This document shows, piece by piece, positions 27,241 to 34,682 of a stretch of DNA of 64,000 nt. The stretch is from Mycobacterium sp. ACS1612. GTDB lineage: Bacteria > Actinomycetota > Actinomycetes > Mycobacteriales > Mycobacteriaceae. The position numbers and the translations under genes are program-made. Below the pieces are notes generated by a model that ran no database searches, had not been told where the DNA came from, and saw only the letters and a list, made by a program, of their open reading frames with translations. The stretch lies in contig NZ_LZHZ01000034.1 in the NCBI RefSeq assembly GCF_001667505.1, positions 36,405 to 100,404 of the forward strand, written 5' to 3'. Position 1 is the first letter of the stretch; every line of letters starts with the position of its first letter.

Positions 27241-27396
27241 TCAATGAAAGCCGTGGTGTCTCAATGCGGCTGACGATGGAGCACGCCAGTAATCGACGAT
27301 GAACCCGCGCCGCTTGGCACGCTTCCGCGCTCGCTTCTCTTTCAGCGACTTACCGAATTTCTTGATCATCGTTTGTCGGGGAGACTTATCAGCCAT
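27241..27396 (-). CDS. 51-aa highly basic small protein
   Basis: Reads MADKSPRQTMIKKFGKSLKE and continues KRARKRAKRR then GFIVDYWRAP, ending HHGFH. Nearly 40 percent Lys/Arg in the first 30 residues suggests nucleic-acid binding or a ribosome-associated role; small proteins beginning MADKSPRQ are, as I recall, common in mycobacteria. Located between cspA and the DUF5994 gene on the same strand, upstream of the latter by about 130 bp. Not a shadow: the opposite strand has no gene. Confidence 0.55.
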   Translation of the reverse strand: MADKSPRQTMIKKFGKSLKEKRARKRAKRRGFIVDYWRAPSSAALRHHGFH

Positions 27397-27462
27397 GTTT
27401 ACCCCTAAAAGCGGAGCCTGAATGGCCCCGACTTTTTCAGTCTACGCCCAGTCACCGAAAGC

Positions 27463-27497
27463 AATGTGGGCTGGCGGAAAATCCACCAGCCCACATT
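27463..27497 (-). terminator. Terminator downstream of the cold-shock gene
   Basis: Perfect 12-bp stem AATGTGGGCTGG (27463-27474) / CCAGCCCACATT (27486-27497), 13 bases beyond the cspA stop on the minus strand, followed by GCTTTC. Placement fits a terminator insulating cspA from the 51-aa gene. Confidence 0.6.
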
Positions 27498-27510
27498 CGC
27501 TAGACGTCGT

Positions 27511-27714
27511 TTAGAGGGCAGCCACTCCGACTGCCTGCGGGCCCCTGGCCCCCTGCTCGATGTTGAACTCAACCCGCTGGTTCTCCTCGAGCGATTTGAA
27601 TCCGCTCCCCTGGATGGCCGAGTAATGGACGAACACATCGTCTGCGCCACCGTCGGGGGCGATGAAGCCGAAGCCCTTGTCGCCGTTAAACCATTTCACA
27701 GTTCCCTGTGTCAT
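27511..27714 (-). CDS. cspA: Cold-shock domain protein (CspA type)
   Basis: 67 residues, the standard size, from ATG 27714 ([18 protein letters not shown]). RNP1 KGFGFI and RNP2 VFVHYSAI are intact, and the C-terminus reads [14 protein letters not shown]. It is a single-stranded nucleic-acid chaperone. Within an otherwise decaying island it looks fully intact, and it has its own downstream hairpin. It is probably an extra paralogue beside the chromosomal csp genes. Confidence 0.92.
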   Translation of the reverse strand: MTQGTVKWFNGDKGFGFIAPDGGADDVFVHYSAIQGSGFKSLEENQRVEFNIEQGARGPQAVGVAAL

Positions 27715-27719
27715 ACTTT

Positions 27720-28016
27720 TCAACTTCTCTCATTCTGAACGAATGCCGACGGCATCCGTGGCAACCTTAGCATGATTAGCGTGAGAAATATCTTCGGTTG
27801 CGCTGCAACGCTTTTCAATATTCTGTGGACCCGATCTAACTGTTGGGTGCTCGGTCGGCGAGTCCCGGGTGTAGCCTCAAGGTGAACCGTTTCGTCGTCA
27901 GCGGTGATCCTCGTCCGGAACCCGGCCGAACCGATCAGCGTGCGATCCGATTCGTAAACCGACCCCTCGTCGGCCTCGAAATAAAGGAAATCTCCTTGGA
28001 TCACACGCGCTGTCAT
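27720..28016 (-). CDS. Hypothetical small protein, possibly truncated or frameshifted
   Basis: 98 residues from ATG 28016 ([20 protein letters not shown]). The first ~65 residues look protein-like ([20 protein letters not shown]) and beta-rich; the last ~30 ([18 protein letters not shown]) read into the 5' leader of cspA, ending five bases before its start, and look like run-on after a lost stop. Family not recognised. Confidence 0.4.
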   Translation of the reverse strand: MTARVIQGDFLYFEADEGSVYESDRTLIGSAGFRTRITADDETVHLEATPGTRRPSTQQLDRVHRILKSVAAQPKIFLTLIMLRLPRMPSAFVQNERS

Positions 28017-28048
28017 CTCAACTCGGTTGTGCGCCAAGCGGTCCGGGC

Positions 28049-28537
28049 GTGACCGGCGGCATCGACGGGCGGCGCTTGCGCAGTCCTGTGCGCTTCACCC
28101 TGGCGTTCACACTCGGCAGCGGCTTGGACGGAGCGTGGTGGCCTCACACGGTCTCGATCGCGCGCGAACTCGCCGACCTGACCGACGCTCTGCAGGAACC
28201 ACTGGGCAAGGTGCTCGATATTGCCGTCAACTGGTCGCCGTTGCAGGGTGTCGCCAATTTGGACCTACTCAATCGTCGCGGCATCCCGGCGGCCCACGGC
28301 GGCGACAACCGCCAGCTGCGCCTGATGACCTTCACCGGTAGCAGCGCCAGCGCCGATCTACTCGTCGTGCCCTGCGGGACGAGCATGGCCCTGGCGGTCA
28401 TGCTGCTGCGCCAGGCCGCCGATCTCCCCATCCGGTACGCGCACCAGTACACGTCGGCGTACGCAACCGCCGGCGCCATCGTCCAGGCCGCCCGAGCCCA
28501 GCATGCACCGCCGCGTCAACACCTGGCATCGACGTAA
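28049..28537 (+). CDS. DUF5994 family protein, copy 2
   Basis: 162 residues from GTG 28049. Shares with copy 1 the block FTLAFTLGSGLDGAWWPHT followed by ELADLTDALQEPLGKVLDIA and a late LLVVPCGTSMALAVMLLRQAA. The Trp pair in GAWWP is the most conserved feature. It diverges from the 98-aa gene across only about 30 bp. Function unknown; the two copies are clearly paralogous but not recent duplicates. Confidence 0.65.
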   Translation: MTGGIDGRRLRSPVRFTLAFTLGSGLDGAWWPHTVSIARELADLTDALQEPLGKVLDIAVNWSPLQGVANLDLLNRRGIPAAHGGDNRQLRLMTFTGSSASADLLVVPCGTSMALAVMLLRQAADLPIRYAHQYTSAYATAGAIVQAARAQHAPPRQHLAST

Positions 28538-28979
28538 GCCCATTCGATGTAGGCCAAGGGTCCGTCACGAGATCGATCAAGCAGCGGCGCGTGCAGTCGA
28601 GGATGACAGGATCCTCAGCCCAGCGAGCTCAACGCGTCATTCAATGACGGATAGACACCGAAAAGCTGATCCAGCCCGGACCGCCGATGTCGACCGCCGC
28701 GGATTACACGTCGCTAGGGGTAAAGGGCTCGGAGCTTGTCGGCTGCCGCTACCTGGCGCGGTGTCGAGGAGTTGACCGCGGATCGCCAGCCATGCATCGG
28801 CCAGAAAATGCGCCCGCAATTGTGCTGCCATCGCGTTGTGGATGACGTCGCGGAAGCGATACCTGAGCTGTTGGGCGGCTAGGCATTGCGCGTGTACGGC
28901 AACAGTGAGTTCATCTGACCGAGCCGCAATGAGCGGCCAATCAGCCATCCCCGCAGTCGAATCAGAAGGAGCGTCGATC
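28538..28979. other. Stretch without a supported gene
   Basis: Short overlapping frames only, none with a motif, good start site or coupling to a neighbour. It separates the DUF5994 gene from a ligase remnant that begins abruptly at its right edge, so a deletion junction probably lies near 28980. Confidence 0.4.
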
Positions 28980-29428
28980 ACCCAAGGCCTGCCCCGCGGC
29001 GATCATCCCCGTCTACGGGATGGCCGAGACAACGGTGGCCATGTCGTTCTCCGAGTGTGGCGGCGGCATGGTCGTCGACGAGGTGGACGCCGACCTGCTG
29101 GCGGTCCTGCACCGCGCAGTGCCCGCGACCAGAGGGCACACCCGCCGAATCGTGTCTCTCGGCAAGCCGCTGCGCGGCCTCGAATTACGTGTCGTCGACG
29201 AGGACGGTTCGACGCGCGGCTGTCCCGGGAAACCTTCGCGGTCGCCGTAGAAAGCAAAGAGTACGACGATCTCCTCGACGTGCGCCGCATCCAGCACAGG
29301 GGGCCCACGAAGTGTTCGCCGAAGTCGATGTCCGGCCCCGCAACGTGACGGTGTTGTGGCCCGGCCTGATTCCCGAGACACCCTCGGGCAAGCTGCGGCG
29401 CACGCACGCGATGTCGTTGGTGAACTGA
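28980..29428 (+). pseudogene. Acyl-CoA synthetase/AMP-ligase remnant
   Basis: One frame reads [20 protein letters not shown], then [20 protein letters not shown] and LRVVDEDG up to 29250; this is the A4-A5 region of fatty-acyl-AMP/CoA ligases. After an indel another frame supplies the C-terminal motif [20 protein letters not shown], stopping at 29428. The N-terminal two thirds, including the P-loop-like motif, and much of the C-terminal domain are gone. Cargo decay or passenger DNA. Confidence 0.65.
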
Positions 29429-29516
29429 TTGCGCCTTCGAGCCGAGCGCGTCAAGCTCCCCACGGTGCGGCCATGCGAGTCACCAGTCCAGACAGCGGAC
29501 CCGCGACGGCAGTCTT

Positions 29517-29885
29517 CTAAGAAGTATTCGGAGCGCGCCCGGGGTCGTCGACACCTTTGACTGTCCATGCCGACACGTCAGACAGGCGGATGCGAAGCGA
29601 GTCGTGCTGCACTACCTCGCCCGCGACGTAGCACTTTGCTCTGCGCAGATGGACGAACACCCGGTCCTGCTCCGCGTCGAGTGCCGCAAGTCGTTCAGTG
29701 ATGTCGCCGGCATCGTTTCTGGTGAAAAAGTGAGCGACGTAATTGCCGAAGTACGAACCCGGGACTGTAATTCCGGTTGCGATGCCCCAGGGCAGGTACA
29801 GAGTCAATTCGATGCTCGTGCGATCGGATTCCTCGTCGAGGTGTCGAAGGATCGCGTCTACGCCGACGCCGCTGTGAGAGGCCAT
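29517..29885 (-). CDS. Hypothetical protein (122 aa)
   Basis: From ATG 29885 (MASHSGVGVDAILRHLDEES). A well-formed beta-rich sequence: SIELTLYLPWGIATGITVPG, NYVAHFFTRNDAGDITERLA, then DRVFVHLRRAKCYVAG. It resembles proteins with a small barrel that resist classification; a distant GvpU-like fold is conceivable but unsupported. Last gene before attR; the frame upstream to 29978 has no homology. Confidence 0.5.
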   Translation of the reverse strand: MASHSGVGVDAILRHLDEESDRTSIELTLYLPWGIATGITVPGSYFGNYVAHFFTRNDAGDITERLAALDAEQDRVFVHLRRAKCYVAGEVVQHDSLRIRLSDVSAWTVKGVDDPGRAPNTS

Positions 29886-30173
29886 AACCGGATCGTAAAA
29901 CCGCTTCGCCCGCGCCGGTAGGGTCCCTCCGTCGACGATGGGTCCGCGTCCAGAGCGGTGAGCAGGGTCTGAGCGCATCGTGTGAACGCCCGCGGCGCAT
30001 CCGTAGCGTCATCTTAATCTGCGCCCACCGGCCAGAATTGTGAACGGATTTGTGAACGAAACGCTGCGAGACAGGGGAGAGTCAACCACTCGCGGCGGAA
30101 CGCGTAAGACCGTCCACCCCGTGTGAACGGCACGTATGCGACGAACGCGCTTGGATGCAACGCCGGGTCACTA

Positions 30174-30254
30174 GCTCATAACCCAGAGGTCGCAGGTTCG
30201 AATCCTGTCCCCGCTACTAAGTGGAACGGCCCCCGGAGATCACTCCGGGGGCCG
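30174..30254 (+). repeat. attR: right 81-bp direct repeat with partial tRNA-fMet
   Basis: Exact copy of 20800-20880: tRNA 3' part from the anticodon loop (to 30216) plus the terminator hairpin (30225-30255). The 5' half of the tRNA is absent, so this copy cannot be functional. It marks the right end of the island. Confidence 0.9.
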
Positions 30255-30312
30255 CTTTCATGTCAGATGCGTGGCGACGTACCTGCTCGCGAATCTTGTT
30301 GGTAGAAAACGG

Positions 30313-30789
30313 CTATGCGGGTTCGTCTTCGGCGGGGGCGTCGCTGGTCAGGTGACGCAGCACTCTTTCATTGAGGGCGGTCAGCATGTCGAGCTCAGCC
30401 GGAGTGAGCAGGTCGATGAAGTTCCGGCGGACGTCGTCCACATGCCCCGGCGCCGCCTTCTCGATGGCGGCGCGGCCGGCAGGCAGCAGGCGGACCATGG
30501 TGCTGCGGGCGTCGTCGGGGTTGGGCTCGCGGCCGATCAGACCATCCTTCTGCATGCGCCGCACCTGGTGCGACACACGGCTTTTCTCCCAGCCTAAGGT
30601 GGTGCACAACTCGTGTGCCGGCATGCGGTCGCCCTCGCTGCTCGAGAGCACCGCCAGGATCTCGTAGTCCGCCCCGGACAGGCCCGATTTCTGCAGGCTC
30701 CGGTTCAGGTGCACGTCGAGCTCATGATGCGCGTGCTTGAAGGCCCGCCAGGCCCGGTCTTCACGGGGGCTCAGCCATTTCGGTTCCAT
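30313..30789 (-). CDS. MarR-family transcriptional regulator
   Basis: 158 residues from ATG 30789 (MEPKWLSPREDRAW). The winged-helix core includes SGADYEILAVLSSSEGDRMP, LGWEKSRVSHQVRRMQKDGL and the wing REPNPDDARSTMVRLLPAGR. It is divergent from the F420-linked reductase gene, with a palindrome between them, so it probably represses that gene and itself. Inducer unknown. Confidence 0.9.
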   Translation of the reverse strand: MEPKWLSPREDRAWRAFKHAHHELDVHLNRSLQKSGLSGADYEILAVLSSSEGDRMPAHELCTTLGWEKSRVSHQVRRMQKDGLIGREPNPDDARSTMVRLLPAGRAAIEKAAPGHVDDVRRNFIDLLTPAELDMLTALNERVLRHLTSDAPAEDEPA

Positions 30790-30814
30790 CAGCCTCCACA
30801 CTCCCACCGGTTTG

Positions 30815-30828
30815 GTTGACGCATCAAC
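30815..30828. promoter_or_regulatory. Candidate MarR operator palindrome
   Basis: GTTGACGCATCAAC: two inverted GTTGA half-sites around a 4-bp centre, between the divergent marR (start 30789) and reductase (start 30887) genes. Position and symmetry fit a dimeric winged-helix repressor. Confidence 0.55.
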
Positions 30829-30886
30829 AAAACGAGCTTAGGGTGAGGAGTCAACCTTTTGCCCCTCAGTTTAGACAGGACACCCC

Positions 30887-31501
30887 ATGAGCAGCATCAG
30901 CATCATCGGCACCGGCAACATGGCGCGCGCCATCGGCGCGCTGGCGGTAGCGGGAGGCAACACCGTCGAGGTCATCGGGCGCGACCCGTCGAAGGCCGCC
31001 GACCTCGCCAGCGAGCTGGGCCCCAGCGCCACGGCACGAGAGTTCGGCGCCGTCCCCGCCGGCGACATCGTCATCGTGGCCCTGCTGTACGCCGACGTCG
31101 TTCCGGTTGTCGCCCAGTACGGCGATGCCCTGGCAGGCAAGGTCATCGTCGACATCAGCAACCCCTTCAATCCCGCTGCCGACGGGTTGGCCATCCCCGA
31201 TGGCACCTCGATCGCGCAGCAAGTTGCCGAGGCCGCCCCCGCCAGCGCCAGCGTGGTGAAGGCGTTCAACACAATCTTCGGTGTTGTCCTGGCCAAGGGC
31301 AGACCCCTCGATGTCTTCATCGCAGGCGACGATGCCCAGGCCAAGGCGGGCGTGGCGGAGTTCATCGCGAGCCTGGAGTTGCGCCCATTGGACGTCGGCG
31401 GTTTGCACATGGCGCACTGGCTGGAAGGAACGGGCCTGGTCGTGATGGGCCTCGCCCGCTACGGCGTAGGCAATTACGACTTCGCGCTAAGCGCCGCCTG
31501 A
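30887..31501 (+). CDS. NADPH-dependent F420 reductase-like Rossmann oxidoreductase
   Basis: 204 residues. N-terminal IIGTGNMARAIGALAVAGG dinucleotide fold, then VEVIGRDPSKAADLA, VIVALLYADVVP and KVIVDISNPFNP, the pattern of F420:NADP oxidoreductase/NpdG-like proteins. C-terminal LRPLDVGGLHMAHWLEGTG carries the residues that pack against the cofactor. It likely moves hydride between NADPH and F420 or a related acceptor. The next gene is a luciferase-like enzyme that commonly uses F420, supporting that assignment. Probably controlled by the divergent MarR. Confidence 0.8.
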   Translation: MSSISIIGTGNMARAIGALAVAGGNTVEVIGRDPSKAADLASELGPSATAREFGAVPAGDIVIVALLYADVVPVVAQYGDALAGKVIVDISNPFNPAADGLAIPDGTSIAQQVAEAAPASASVVKAFNTIFGVVLAKGRPLDVFIAGDDAQAKAGVAEFIASLELRPLDVGGLHMAHWLEGTGLVVMGLARYGVGNYDFALSAA

Positions 31502-31574
31502 GTTCCCCCGTATGCAGGCCACGGGCGACATGCCGCCGCGGAATGGTTGATAGATCACCGAAAGGATTTTCGTG

Positions 31575-32474
31575 ATGAAGCTTGGCTTCGCACTTCCCAT
31601 CGTCGGCCCCGCAGTCAGCAGCGCCGCTGGCTTGAGCGCGTTCTGCCGCGGACTCGAGGACCTTGGCTACGACACGCTGTGGGTGGGCGATCGCCTGGTC
31701 ACGCCCGTCAATATGCACAGCACTTACCCGGGCAAGGAGCAGCCCTACCCGCCGCAGATGACCCGCTACCTCGATCCGGTGCTGCTGTGGACGGTCGCCG
31801 CGACGGCCACCAATCGGGTGCGGCTGAACGCCAGCACGCTCAGCACGTTCTACTACGAGCCGGTGCACCTGGCCCGACTGCTGACCACGCTCGACGTGCT
31901 CAGCGATGGCCGCCTCGACGTGGGCGTGGGAATCGGATGGATGAAGGACGAACACGACATCGCCCGCAGCGCCAACTGGCGCCGGCGCGGGCAGATGCTC
32001 GACGACCTACTGGCGTTCCTGCACGAGTGGTGGACGACCACCCCGGTGTCCTGGGAAAGCGAGTTCTTCTCGCTGCCGCCGGTCCATGCCGACCTGCGCC
32101 CGGTCCAGGCTGGGGGTCCGCCCATCTGGATCGGCGGTGCCAGCGAGGCCGCGATGCGCCGGGTCGGCCGCAGCGGTACCGGCTGGCTCGGGGTCGAGGG
32201 GCTGCAGGACGAGGTCACCGACCACTTGTGGTCGATTGCGCGCGGTGCGGCGACGGACGCGGGTCGCGATCCGGATGCGCTGAAGTCGGTCATGCGGATC
32301 AACCTCGATGCGGGCACGTCCGTCGACTCTGTTGTCGACAAGCTCGAGCGCCTCGCCGGCTCCGGTGCTGACGAGGCGATCATCGATGCCTTCGCGATGT
32401 TCTCCGCCCTCGACCAGATGCTCGACTTCGCCGGCCAGGTAGTCGCGCGATGGAGTGATCAAAGGAAAGCTTGA
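31575..32474 (+). CDS. LLM-class F420-dependent oxidoreductase
   Basis: 299 residues from ATG 31575 with AAAGGA eight bases ahead; an in-frame GTG lies just before. Luciferase-like TIM barrel: MKLGFALPIVGPAVSS, EDLGYDTLWVGDRLVTP, TLDVLSDGRLDVGVGIGWMK and GGPPIWIGGASEAAMRR. These motifs are typical of mycobacterial F420-dependent oxidoreductases of the TIGR03619 type; the substrate is unknown. It lies 73 bp after the reductase gene in what is probably one operon. Confidence 0.85.
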   Translation: MKLGFALPIVGPAVSSAAGLSAFCRGLEDLGYDTLWVGDRLVTPVNMHSTYPGKEQPYPPQMTRYLDPVLLWTVAATATNRVRLNASTLSTFYYEPVHLARLLTTLDVLSDGRLDVGVGIGWMKDEHDIARSANWRRRGQMLDDLLAFLHEWWTTTPVSWESEFFSLPPVHADLRPVQAGGPPIWIGGASEAAMRRVGRSGTGWLGVEGLQDEVTDHLWSIARGAATDAGRDPDALKSVMRINLDAGTSVDSVVDKLERLAGSGADEAIIDAFAMFSALDQMLDFAGQVVARWSDQRKA

Positions 32475-32565
32475 CGGCAAGGTAGCGGTGATCACGGGCG
32501 GATCAAGCGGTCTGGCGCTGGGCGGTGCCAAGTTGTTGGTTGACGGCGGCACGACGGCAGTCTGA
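32455..32565 (+). pseudogene. Truncated short-chain dehydrogenase N-terminus
   Basis: 37 codons from GTG 32455, overlapping the end of the LLM gene: IKGKLDGKVAVITGGSSGLA then LGGAKLLVDGGTTAV and a stop. It is the SDR cofactor-binding beta-alpha-beta unit cut off after about 36 residues. The rest is absent; the zur gene follows at once. Confidence 0.65.
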
Positions 32566-32573
32566 GCACGCAG

Positions 32574-32972
32574 TCATTGACACGTTGGGCAGGTGCCGTA
32601 CAGGTCAACGTGATGGGTGACATCGCGGTAGCCGTGCTCACCGGCTAATCGCACACAGATGTGCTCGATGTCGTCGGCGGTGAATCCGACGGCACGGCCA
32701 CACCGCCGACACACCAGATAGTGCTGGTGCCCGGGCGCGGTGAGTAGGCGGTAGAGCAGTTCACCGTCCTCACTGCGCTGGGCTTCTGCCAAGTTCTCCT
32801 CGGCGAGGTTGCGCAGGATGCGGTACACCGACGAGAGTCCGACCCGCAGATTGTGATGAGTCCTGATGTCGGCGTGCACCTGTTGGACGGTGCGAAACGT
32901 CTCAGTTCGGCCGAGCACCTCGAGGACCGCCTGGCGTTTGGGTGTTCGTCGCCGGCCTTGCGGGGAAGCCAT
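32574..32972 (-). CDS. zur: Zinc uptake regulator Zur (Fur family)
   Basis: 132 residues. Winged-helix N-terminus (RTPKRQAVLEVLGRTETF, LRVGLSSVYRILRNLAEEN) and a metal-binding C-terminal domain with HQHYLVCRRCG and HHVDLYGTCPTC, giving the two structural-zinc CxxC pairs. Zur represses zinc uptake when zinc is plentiful. The 5' end overlaps the second permease gene by about 70 bp. Placed last in the zinc operon, it would be autoregulated through the Zur box at 36434. Confidence 0.88.
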   Translation of the reverse strand: MASPQGRRRTPKRQAVLEVLGRTETFRTVQQVHADIRTHHNLRVGLSSVYRILRNLAEENLAEAQRSEDGELLYRLLTAPGHQHYLVCRRCGRAVGFTADDIEHICVRLAGEHGYRDVTHHVDLYGTCPTCQ

Positions 32973-33819
32973 TGCGGCGCTCCTTGATCATGGTGAGGAC
33001 GGCGGTCAGGCCGTAGATCGCGGCGGCGGTGGCCATGATCATGAAGCTGGCCGGAGCTTTAGGAACGGCGTAGGCCAGACCGATGCCGATCCACAGTGAC
33101 GCCGCGGAAAGCATTGCCGCAAGCCAGAATCCGCGCCAGGGCCGGGTGGTCAGCCTGCCGGCTGCGGCCGCCGGTGCGGCCAATAGCCCGAGCACGAGCA
33201 GCGACCCGATGGCGGGGGTGGCGGTCGCTACGGTCGCGCCGACCACAGCCAGGTACAGTGCGGCCAACGCTCGGGTCGGCACCCCGGCGGATCGCGCGAC
33301 GACGGGGTCGATGGTGGAGAACAGCAGCGGTCGCGCCATCACCAGCAGCGCGACAATCACCACGATCCCGATTTCGACAGTCATGGCGGTCGCAGCGCTG
33401 CTGAGCCCAAAGATGCTGCCGAACAAGACATTGACGTTCGCCACGCCGTTGCGCGTACTGCCGTGAACGGTGTAGTAGGTCAAGAACAGCACGCCAAGCC
33501 CCAGCGTCCAGGCGAAGAAGGACCCGATCCCGACGTCGTCGGCACCCCGGTGGCCGCCGTAGCCCAGCGCCAGGCCCGCGCCGATCGTGGCGACGAAAAG
33601 CCCCGCGCGCAAGTCGAAGCCGACGGCGAGAGCCGCCATCGCGCCGGTGTACGCGACGTGGCCGAGGGCGTCACCGGCAAACACCTGTCCGCGCAGCACC
33701 AGGAAGTAACCCGCCAATCCGCACAGCACCGCCACCGCGGTGCCGGCGATCAACGCGCGCTCGATGAAGGGGTGGCTCAACATGTGCGCCAGCCCGGCCA
33801 CCGGCCCAGCTGCGATCAC
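32902..33819 (-). CDS. Metal (zinc) ABC transporter permease 2
   Basis: 305 residues from GTG 33819, which overlaps the stop of permease 1 as GTGA. ABC-3 (ZnuB-type) membrane protein with about eight helices; conserved motifs GYFLVLRGQVFAGDALGHVA, ALAALYLAVVGATVATATPA and GSLLVLGLLAAPAAAAGRL. With the other permease it would form the pore of a zinc or manganese importer. A frame fusing it to upstream sequence is an artefact of an open reading frame crossing permease 1. Confidence 0.88.
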   Translation of the reverse strand: MIAAGPVAGLAHMLSHPFIERALIAGTAVAVLCGLAGYFLVLRGQVFAGDALGHVAYTGAMAALAVGFDLRAGLFVATIGAGLALGYGGHRGADDVGIGSFFAWTLGLGVLFLTYYTVHGSTRNGVANVNVLFGSIFGLSSAATAMTVEIGIVVIVALLVMARPLLFSTIDPVVARSAGVPTRALAALYLAVVGATVATATPAIGSLLVLGLLAAPAAAAGRLTTRPWRGFWLAAMLSAASLWIGIGLAYAVPKAPASFMIMATAAAIYGLTAVLTMIKERRNGFPARPATNTQTPGGPRGARPN

Positions 33820-34682
33820 GGTGGCAGTAACGTCGCGCGATAGCCCGCGGCGGCCAGGTAGACGGCGAATGCGAATGTGGCGACCCAGAATCCGATCGGA
33901 TACGGAGTGAAGAACGCGCAGCCGATGCCAACCCACGTCACCGCCAGTGCGATGAGCACCGAAGCCGTCATGCCCCAACCGGGGTGGGCTGTGAGGTGAA
34001 ATGCCGCGGCGGCGGGTGCCACCAGCAGCGCGAAAACCAGTAAGCTGCCGGTGATCTGGCTGGCGCCCGCCGCAGCGACACCGAGCACCATCAGGAACGC
34101 CGCGCTGACGAGGCGGGTTGGAATGCCGTTCGCCGAGGCGGTTTCGGGGTCGATCGACGCCCACATCAACGGACGGCCGACCGCCGTCATGGCGACCAGG
34201 CAGGCCAACGCCGCGGCGAGGAGCACGCGAAACTGCGCGGTGCTCACGCCGGTGATGGTGCCGAACAGCAAGTTCGTCAGCCCCGACAAAAAGCCGTGGT
34301 AGAGGCTGACGAACAACAATCCGGTGGCCAACGCGAGTGCCTGCACGGTGCCGATGACCGCCGGTTGTTCGGTGAACCCGGCCAGACCGCCGGCCCGGGC
34401 CAACGGCGGCAGCATCGCGATCGCCGCGGCAGCCACGACGCAGGCCGCCAGGTAGCCGTAGCCGGTGGCCATGCCCAGCCAAGCGGCGGCCGCCGCGCCG
34501 GGGAAACCGGCGACTGCAAGGGTGTGTCCGGCGAACGCTTCTCGGCGCAGCACCATCATCCAGCCGACGACGCCGGCCAACACGGCTATCACGGTGCCTG
34601 ACCAGAGCGCTGTGACCATGAACGGGTACGCGGTCATCTGCCGCAGATCGTCGAGCAGATTCCAACTGGGTTGCGGGTTCAT
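33816..34682 (-). CDS. Metal (zinc) ABC transporter permease 1
   Basis: 288 residues starting MNPQPSWNLLDDLRQMTAYP. ABC-3 permease with motifs GWMMVLRREAFAGHTLAVAGF and GSLLVFALLVAPAAAAFHLT; roughly eight hydrophobic helices. The ATG overlaps the ATPase stop (ATGA). Two different permeases in one operon imply a heterodimeric pore. Confidence 0.88.
   Translation of the reverse strand: MNPQPSWNLLDDLRQMTAYPFMVTALWSGTVIAVLAGVVGWMMVLRREAFAGHTLAVAGFPGAAAAAWLGMATGYGYLAACVVAAAAIAMLPPLARAGGLAGFTEQPAVIGTVQALALATGLLFVSLYHGFLSGLTNLLFGTITGVSTAQFRVLLAAALACLVAMTAVGRPLMWASIDPETASANGIPTRLVSAAFLMVLGVAAAGASQITGSLLVFALLVAPAAAAFHLTAHPGWGMTASVLIALAVTWVGIGCAFFTPYPIGFWVATFAFAVYLAAAGYRATLLPP

Larger units (their letters stand above)
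20800..30254. mobile_element. Decayed integrated element (genomic island) in the tRNA-fMet gene
   Basis: Bounded by a perfect 81-bp direct repeat (20800-20880 and 30174-30254; 9374 bp repeat to repeat) that copies the tRNA from the anticodon loop through its terminator, the classic att duplication of tyrosine-recombinase elements. Inside are an excisionase-like gene, an IS481-type transposase remnant, a MobF relaxase remnant, an acyl-CoA ligase remnant and a cargo of small intact genes. Large stretches are non-coding and visibly less GC-rich than the flanks. No integrase gene is recognisable, so the element looks fixed. Confidence 0.85.

Noticed and set aside
30123..30305. A 60-codon frame running through the right-hand tRNA fragment (AHNPEVAGSNPVPATKW)
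   Set aside because: This peptide is the familiar artefact of translating tRNA T-arm sequence; it is attR, not a gene.
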